Assembly: GCA_016937035.1 (NCBI GenBank)
Contig: JAFGWS010000022.1
Location: 1 to 8,145, forward strand
Reading direction: 5' to 3'
Length of the DNA stretch: 8,145 nucleotides
DNA from: Pontiellaceae bacterium
GTDB lineage: Bacteria; Verrucomicrobiota; Kiritimatiellia; Kiritimatiellales; Pontiellaceae
The notes under the pieces were generated by a model. That model had not been told where the DNA came from. It did not search any database and was given only the letters and a program-made list of their open reading frames with translations. Numbering within the stretch: position 1 is the first letter of the stretch; every line of letters starts with the position of its first letter. The position numbers were made by a program, and so were the translations under genes. Positions 1-4,490 of the stretch are shown piece after piece.

Positions 1-976
1 CAAACTTACGAACGAGCCGATCAATGGTCGGATCTTCGCCGAACTCCTTAAGCGCCGGGGCGAGCACAATCAGCTCGCCGTCATCGGAAATCGCCATGCG
101 CGTGCGGTAAACCGCTTTGTTCCCCAACCACGTACTCTGAAACTCGTGCGGATCGAGATAAACCACCACCTTGCGCGGTTCGCGGTCGAGCAGCGTAATG
201 TTCACCGCGCGCGCCAACGTGCAGGCCTCTTCAAAAACCGAGCGCTCTTCGCCCGCGTAAAATCCGCGCATATGCATTGCGCCCGAATCATAATCCTGCT
301 CCATCACCGTCAGCATATAGGTGATCGGCAGCTCCGAGAGATAGGTTTCGACCGCGTGATTAAAGAGCCGACGCACCGGCGTGTCGGTTTGCCCGAGAAT
401 CTGTTCCATGCCCGCCACCGCACCGAGAAAGTGCGACTTATTAATGATGTCTGAGCCGCCGACGCCCACCACAATGTTTTTGGTGTAGTTGGCCATGCCC
501 ACCACTTCGTGCGGCACCACCTGACCAATCGAAAAAATCCGGTCGTAGTTGTCGAACAGCATCTTATTCACTTCCACGCCGACGGAATAATCGACCTTGC
601 CGCCCGAGAGTTCCGAGAGCATTTCGCCGCTGATTTCACCCTTGCGGACCACCTCGTTCCGCCAATTGTGAACCTTAAACGCCTCCAGCGGAATCGTCTC
701 GCCGAACATCATGCGCAGTTGCGCTTCGGTCATCGGATTATGCGTTCCGAGCGCGGGCATAATATCCACCTGCACATCGCGCATCGTCAGCGCTTCATAG
801 AGCACCGCCGTAATCGGTCCCGCCATTGAATTCAGGCGGGTATGATCCGGCGGAATCAACAGCACCTTTTCCAAACGCGACGAGGACGTCGCGTCTACGT
901 CCTCCAGCACCTGAAGAACCAGAGCCCGCAGCTCCGCGATGGAAATGGAAACCCTCTGTCCAAATTTGCTGATCAT
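1..976 (-). CDS. LarA-family (DUF2088) nickel-pincer-cofactor racemase/epimerase, 3' end outside window
   Basis: The first 325 residues of a protein are visible; lactate racemase LarA is about 425 residues, so roughly 100 C-terminal residues lie beyond base 1. LarA uses a covalently bound nickel-pincer nucleotide to racemise a 2-hydroxy acid by hydride transfer in the cytoplasm. Family motifs in order are PPDHTR (residues 42-47), ALGTHNP (75-81, H79), VVPHEVVG (153-160, H156), TKN (165-167, K166) and NKSHF (179-183, H182). The H156-K166-H182 spacing (10 and 16 residues) equals that of H174-K184-H200 in characterised LarA, and H79 matches the catalytic H108. The segment between H156 and K166 differs from the usual FSGGRK version, so the substrate need not be lactate. 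The start at 974-976 is fixed by a GGAGGT sequence 4 nt upstream. The cofactor-making larB, larC and larE are not in the window. The family is clear; the substrate is unknown. Confidence 0.86.
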   Translation of the reverse strand, partial: MISKFGQRVSISIAELRALVLQVLEDVDATSSSRLEKVLLIPPDHTRLNSMAGPITAVLYEALTMRDVQVDIMPALGTHNPMTEAQLRMMFGETIPLEAFKVHNWRNEVVRKGEISGEMLSELSGGKVDYSVGVEVNKMLFDNYDRIFSIGQVVPHEVVGMANYTKNIVVGVGGSDIINKSHFLGAVAGMEQILGQTDTPVRRLFNHAVETYLSELPITYMLTVMEQDYDSGAMHMRGFYAGEERSVFEEACTLARAVNITLLDREPRKVVVYLDPHEFQSTWLGNKAVYRTRMAISDDGELIVLAPALKEFGEDPTIDRLVRKF

Positions 977-980
977 GATT

Positions 981-986
981 ACCTCC
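981..986 (-). promoter_or_regulatory. Ribosome binding site of the LarA-family gene
   Basis: GGAGGT on the minus strand lies 4 nt before the ATG at 974-976. It is a perfect anti-16S match and fixes the start. It begins only 10 nt downstream of the hairpin at 997-1024, so that structure could affect access to it. Confidence 0.75.
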
Positions 987-996
987 GTTATTGCAG

Positions 997-1024
997 GGCT
1001 GGAACGGTCACAGACCTTCCAGCC
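997..1024 (-). promoter_or_regulatory. Strong hairpin in the mod to LarA-family intergenic gap
   Basis: An 8-bp outer stem (997-1004 with 1017-1024) and a 4-bp inner stem (1006-1009 with 1013-1016) enclose a 3-nt loop, with one bulged base at 1005. All 12 pairs are Watson-Crick. No run of T follows it on either strand, so it is not a standard intrinsic terminator. It may protect the 3' end of the mod transcript, cause Rho-dependent pausing, or act in the 5' leader of the LarA-family gene. The rest of the 78-bp gap has an AT-rich patch (about 1032-1050) but no convincing promoter. Confidence 0.6.
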
Positions 1025-1054
1025 TCTTCGCAGTATGATTAAATTTAAGGCCCT

Positions 1055-3400
1055 TTATCCAACGGTGACGGGAATCAGGGTCATCGTATCGTTTCCGAAA
1101 ATGTCGATCACCTTGACGGCGACAACGTAGCGACCGGGTTTTTCATAGGTATGGCTGACAGTGGTCAGTTCCAGCTCGCGGTCCTTGCGGGTGCGGAAGC
1201 TCTGCCATTCATTCTCGAAGATGTAGGCACCGGTCCAGCGCTCCTCGAAGTCGAGGAACTGCCCGGTGTCGGCCATGCCGGGCAGTGCGTCCTCGACGCC
1301 GAAGTTCTTGGCGACCTTGATGATCTCCTTGCGGCTTTCGTAGTCGAAGTCCACCGCCCAGTAGTCGACCCAGTCGGTCCAGTGCTTCGTCAGCACGTCG
1401 CGGGTTTCGATGCCCTGCTTGTCCTTGCTGATCTTGATGAGCCTGCCCTGTTCGCAAACCACCTCGCTCTTGCCCGCCTTCAATTCAGCGGAAATGGCGT
1501 CGGCGATGCCCTGCGAATAGTAGACCGAAAAGTCGGTCAGTTCGATGGCCAGCGTCAGTTCGGATTTAGAATTTTCGGATTTCCGCGCGTAGCGCGGCGT
1601 AGCCTCGACGTAGGCGACATCGGCGAAACGGACCTGCCCCTTTTCGACGGCGCGGCGGTCGAACACCTCCGGCGGAATGGTTTTCGGAGCAATGTCGATC
1701 CCCTTCTTTTTCGCCTCGTCGAGCACGGCGGGAAACAGCCCCATCTCGAACTCGAAGGCCAGCACGTCCACGCGCGAGGCGTTGCGCTTGCGGCATTCGG
1801 TGATGACCTCCTCGACAAACAGGCGGCCCACCGGCAGGTTGATCGGCCCGACGACCACCAGCCGCCCGGCATTCTTGCCATGGAAGAACGATTCATTTTC
1901 GAGCGGCTGGGCCTTGTAGGCACGCAGGATGAGCTCGCGGAACTCGCGCTCCTTTTTCGCCAGCGCAGCCTCCTTCTGCTTGCCGGTCAGTCGTCCGGAA
2001 ATATTGAGATAGGCCTGCCGCTCGTAGCGCCCGAGGTTGAGCACCTCGAAGGCGCGAAACGCTTTGCCCTCTTTCTTGAGATCGCGCTGCACCTGGATCA
2101 GCCGCTTGCGCGTCGTATGGATGCCGAACTTGCCCAGATCCGTCGCAATCCACTTGCGCCCAAGCTTTTCTGCGACAGCGGCAGTGGTGCCGCTCCCGCA
2201 GAAAAAGTCCGCCACCAAGTCGCCTTCGTTGCTGCTGGTTTGTATGATTCGATCGAGCAAGGCCTCGGGCTTTTGGGTGGCGTATCTCGTGTCTTCACCA
2301 GCCTGACTGTTAACAGCATTTACATCATCCCAAAGACTCTGAACGGGTTTCCCTTTCAACTCATCAAGAAAAACTCTCCGGCGAATGCGTTTGGATTTAT
2401 CATCTGGGAATTCCAGACGACCATCCTCTTCCATCTTTTGCATCTTCTCCAAAGAAACCGCCCATCCATTTTCCGGAGGTTGGTAACCTTTGTATTCATA
2501 TTTCAGATTTGGTCGTGGATTTGGACTGGTCAGATTGTCAGTAGTGTACAGTCGCCCAGAAGCATCCTTCTTATTGAATCGCTCGATGTACTTTGGATCG
2601 CTCGGGCCTGTCTGCTCGAAGAAAGTGTACTTGTCCGTTTTGGAATAGATGAATACAGAATCAGTTATGTTCCCAAACTTATTATATGTACCCATGTAGC
2701 CAGATCGGCGTTTCCAGACGATTTCATTTACGAACAAAGAACTACCAAAAACCTCATCCAAGACAGCACGAACGAGATGATTAACGTTGGGTCCCATGTG
2801 CACATAGATGCTCCCCTCGGGATGCAGGAGGTCGCGCATGAGGATGAGGCGTTCGTAGATCATGGCGATGAAGGAGTCGGCGCCGCGGCCCCAAGTGTCG
2901 CGGTAGGCGATTTGTTCGAGGAGGTTGGGCTCCTTGTGGAAGGTTTCGCCGCCGATCTCGATGTCCATGGAAAAGTCGGCGCCGACGTCGAAGGGCGGGT
3001 CGATGTAGATGAGCTTGAGGCCGCCGGCCTCCTCGATCTGGCGGCGGAGCGCGCCGGCCTTGAGGGAGGAGAGGATGAGTTTGTTGTCGCCCCAGATGAG
3101 CTTATTGGTCCAGCCCTTGACCTGCCGACCTGAAAACATCTCTTCCTGAACCCCCGGCGAGACGCCGGAGCCACGTTCCCTGCGCGGCTCGTCGATGTGT
3201 TCGAGGGATTGGAACGGGAGGACGGCGGTGCAGACCTCGCGCGTCTTGCCGTTCCAGACGAGTTCGACCTCGCGCTTGTCCTCGAAGAGCAGGAAGCGGT
3301 ATTTCTCCGGCAGCGGCTTGCCCTGTTCAATCAATTTGATCAGGTCGCGCTTTTCGGCATCGGAAAGTTCGTAGCGTTCGGTTTCGTTGGGTCGGGCCAT
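1055..3400 (-). CDS. mod: Type III R-M adenine-specific DNA methyltransferase (Mod subunit)
   Basis: A complete 781-residue protein that should transfer a methyl group from S-adenosylmethionine to N6 of adenine in one strand of a recognition site, and also supply sequence specificity to the Res-Mod complex. The catalytic motif DPPF (134-137, in LIYIDPPF) precedes the SAM-binding motif DFFCGSGTT (398-406), the beta-class order typical of type III Mod. ATQKPEALLD (374-383) is the motif just before the SAM site. Residues of about 208-373, between the catalytic and SAM-binding blocks, are the target-recognition region. The C-terminus (about 746-775, with HTYEKPGRY and VIDIFGNDT) is a PKD/Ig-like beta segment found in many large type III-like Mods. 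At 781 residues it is longer than classical EcoP15I-type Mod (about 645), the excess lying after residue 430. The ATG at 3398-3400 has GGAG at 3408-3411 with 7-nt spacing. No simple-sequence tract for phase variation is visible. Mod is last in the operon rather than first. Confidence 0.95.
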   Translation of the reverse strand: MARPNETERYELSDAEKRDLIKLIEQGKPLPEKYRFLLFEDKREVELVWNGKTREVCTAVLPFQSLEHIDEPRRERGSGVSPGVQEEMFSGRQVKGWTNKLIWGDNKLILSSLKAGALRRQIEEAGGLKLIYIDPPFDVGADFSMDIEIGGETFHKEPNLLEQIAYRDTWGRGADSFIAMIYERLILMRDLLHPEGSIYVHMGPNVNHLVRAVLDEVFGSSLFVNEIVWKRRSGYMGTYNKFGNITDSVFIYSKTDKYTFFEQTGPSDPKYIERFNKKDASGRLYTTDNLTSPNPRPNLKYEYKGYQPPENGWAVSLEKMQKMEEDGRLEFPDDKSKRIRRRVFLDELKGKPVQSLWDDVNAVNSQAGEDTRYATQKPEALLDRIIQTSSNEGDLVADFFCGSGTTAAVAEKLGRKWIATDLGKFGIHTTRKRLIQVQRDLKKEGKAFRAFEVLNLGRYERQAYLNISGRLTGKQKEAALAKKEREFRELILRAYKAQPLENESFFHGKNAGRLVVVGPINLPVGRLFVEEVITECRKRNASRVDVLAFEFEMGLFPAVLDEAKKKGIDIAPKTIPPEVFDRRAVEKGQVRFADVAYVEATPRYARKSENSKSELTLAIELTDFSVYYSQGIADAISAELKAGKSEVVCEQGRLIKISKDKQGIETRDVLTKHWTDWVDYWAVDFDYESRKEIIKVAKNFGVEDALPGMADTGQFLDFEERWTGAYIFENEWQSFRTRKDRELELTTVSHTYEKPGRYVVAVKVIDIFGNDTMTLIPVTVG
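2281..2780 (-). other. Low-GC target-recognition segment within mod
   Basis: By hand count, bases 2281-2760 are about 44% GC (210 of 480). The adjoining lines are 58-60% on one side (2161-2280) and 58-65% on the other (2821-2940). In the protein the segment covers about residues 208-373, exactly between the conserved region after DPPF and the QKP/FCGSG block. Type III Mod proteins are known to exchange their target-recognition domain by recombination while keeping the catalytic frame, and the abrupt change in composition fits such a swap. The reading frame is intact throughout. The edges are approximate. Confidence 0.7.
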
Positions 3401-3407
3401 GGGGAGT

Positions 3408-3411
3408 CTCC
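3408..3411 (-). promoter_or_regulatory. Ribosome binding site of mod
   Basis: GGAG on the minus strand, 7 nt before the mod ATG. A 9-codon mini-ORF (3414-3443) ends 2 nt upstream of it, so ribosomes finishing that ORF would stop at this site. Confidence 0.6.
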
Positions 3412-3439
3412 AGTCAAATAAGAAATTCGTCGATAATTT

Positions 3440-3700
3440 TCATATGTCGTTGGAAATGAACAACGGCAGTCCAATCCGGGAGCAGGGAAAGTGCCTGTCA
3501 ATCAATAAGCCGTCCATTAAGCGGCCTGAATATTCGTTAATGGGCATAAAATCATAGATTGACATCTTGGCCGTTCTGAATTCTACTCCAACCAGCCTGC
3601 TACCACTGAAAGTCGTCTCCATGGCGTCGCGGGGTATCCCGCTAGGTGAATGGTGGGCAAATTTTATTTTTAGCGGTGAGCGGATTTTTCTTGTTGTCAT
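3440..3700 (-). CDS. Small hypothetical protein (86 aa) between the DUF3800 gene and mod
   Basis: I do not recognise this protein. The ATG at 3698-3700 follows AGGA with a 6-nt spacer, a fair ribosome binding site, but this start overlaps the DUF3800 gene by 59 nt in another frame. An alternative ATG at 3620-3622 would give 60 residues, begin 20 nt after the DUF3800 stop and avoid the overlap, but has a poor ribosome binding site. The N-terminus is basic (MTTRKIRSPLKIK). The rest is mixed, with a hydrophobic patch near the end (IGLPLFI), and has no clear signal peptide or membrane helix. It fills the gap before mod, and its TGA overlaps the ATG of the mini-ORF that leads to mod. It could be a small accessory or regulatory protein of the R-M operon, a remnant of a lost gene, or a chance ORF. 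Confidence 0.4.
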   Translation of the reverse strand: MTTRKIRSPLKIKFAHHSPSGIPRDAMETTFSGSRLVGVEFRTAKMSIYDFMPINEYSGRLMDGLLIDRHFPCSRIGLPLFISNDI

Positions 3701-4490
3701 AATAGTTCCTGCTTCCTGCATAGTTTTCGGTGTCATAGAGGTCCACCACCAGCCGGATCTTTTCCCTGAGATAGTCGTAGTAGCGGGTTTCCCCTTTTTC
3801 AAAGACGCGCTGTACCGCCCAGCCAAGATAGTCGGCAATATTCAGTAACGGCTCGCGCAGCGGAGTCTGGACATTAAAAACAACTGAGCTCTTCAAATTC
3901 TTTTCGCCCCATTTTTTCGTCGCACGGCCTGTTGCCTTTGAGAGAGCGTCGTCCAGTACTTTTGCGCGGGTGCTTGATCCGCGCTCTGCAATGTTCAAAA
4001 CAAGCCGCTGTTCCTTTTTGAGACGTTGCTTCACCAGATGGGATAGCATATCGGCATAGAACTCATCGTCCCTTTCATGGTGTTTCGCGAGGAAGAGTGC
4101 TGGGATTTTCCGAGCCATGACCACTTCGGCTTCGCAGGGGAGGTCTTTCAGGTAGTGCAAGAACACGGTGCGGACATCCGGGGTATCCTTGCTGGCATGG
4201 AAAAAGAACCCTCCGTTGTCCATCCGCTTCCTTACGCTGGGGATCACGTTTAGCAAGCCATCGACTTCGACATTTTTCTGAAGTTCCGCCACTTCGGCCC
4301 GAACTTCAGGAAGCGGACGATCTATTTTTACAATGCCCATACCAAAGCAGGTGGAAACCCCTTCTTTCCCGAGAATTGGCATTTTCCCTTTCCCGAAAAA
4401 TGCGGTATCGCCCACTTCATCAATGAACCGGTGGGTGACCGGTACCGTCTTAGCCTTGTCGTCTGGTTTTTCTGTTGACGAAGATTTCAT
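3642..4490 (-). CDS. DUF3800 domain-containing protein inside the R-M operon
   Basis: A complete 282-residue protein matching what I know of DUF3800, a bacterial, archaeal and viral family of unknown function, usually 210-300 residues. Seen here: the N-terminal FIDEVGD strand (residues 22-28, D24, E25, D28), FHASKDTPDVR (97-107), LNIAERGSS (165-173, E169), LLNIADYLGWAVQR (215-228, D220), and a C-terminal DLYD...NYYDNKKNPL segment (250-271) typical of the family end. The D24/E169/D220 pattern resembles the spread acidic residues of RNase H-like metal-dependent nucleases; that is inference, not shown. No signal peptide or membrane helix is seen, so it is probably cytoplasmic. Its ATG overlaps the res stop (ATGA), so translation should be coupled to res. 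GC is about 50%, below that of res, suggesting it joined the operon separately. It may modify or add to the restriction response. Confidence 0.85.
   Translation of the reverse strand: MKSSSTEKPDDKAKTVPVTHRFIDEVGDTAFFGKGKMPILGKEGVSTCFGMGIVKIDRPLPEVRAEVAELQKNVEVDGLLNVIPSVRKRMDNGGFFFHASKDTPDVRTVFLHYLKDLPCEAEVVMARKIPALFLAKHHERDDEFYADMLSHLVKQRLKKEQRLVLNIAERGSSTRAKVLDDALSKATGRATKKWGEKNLKSSVVFNVQTPLREPLLNIADYLGWAVQRVFEKGETRYYDYLREKIRLVVDLYDTENYAGSRNYYDNKKNPLTAKNKICPPFT

Noticed and set aside
146..1042. Plus-strand open frames opposite the LarA-family gene.
   Set aside because: They are short, rich in Arg and His, and antisense to a gene with conserved active-site residues.
1151..3133. A 660-codon open frame on the plus strand opposite mod.
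   Set aside because: It is the antisense shadow of mod: mod has all catalytic motifs, while this frame gives a low-complexity product rich in Val, Asp, Glu and Leu, as expected opposite GC-rich coding DNA.
1055..3400. Phase-variable mod (simple-sequence repeat switching), common in type III systems.
   Set aside because: I see no homopolymer or short tandem repeat tract in the gene or just upstream.
3440..3838. The long version (132 codons) of the small ORF, as a possible frameshifted extension of the DUF3800 protein.
   Set aside because: The DUF3800 frame continues intact to its own family-typical C-terminus (NYYDNKKNPL) and stop at 3642, so no frameshift is needed. The extra 46 N-terminal codons are in the shadow of that gene.
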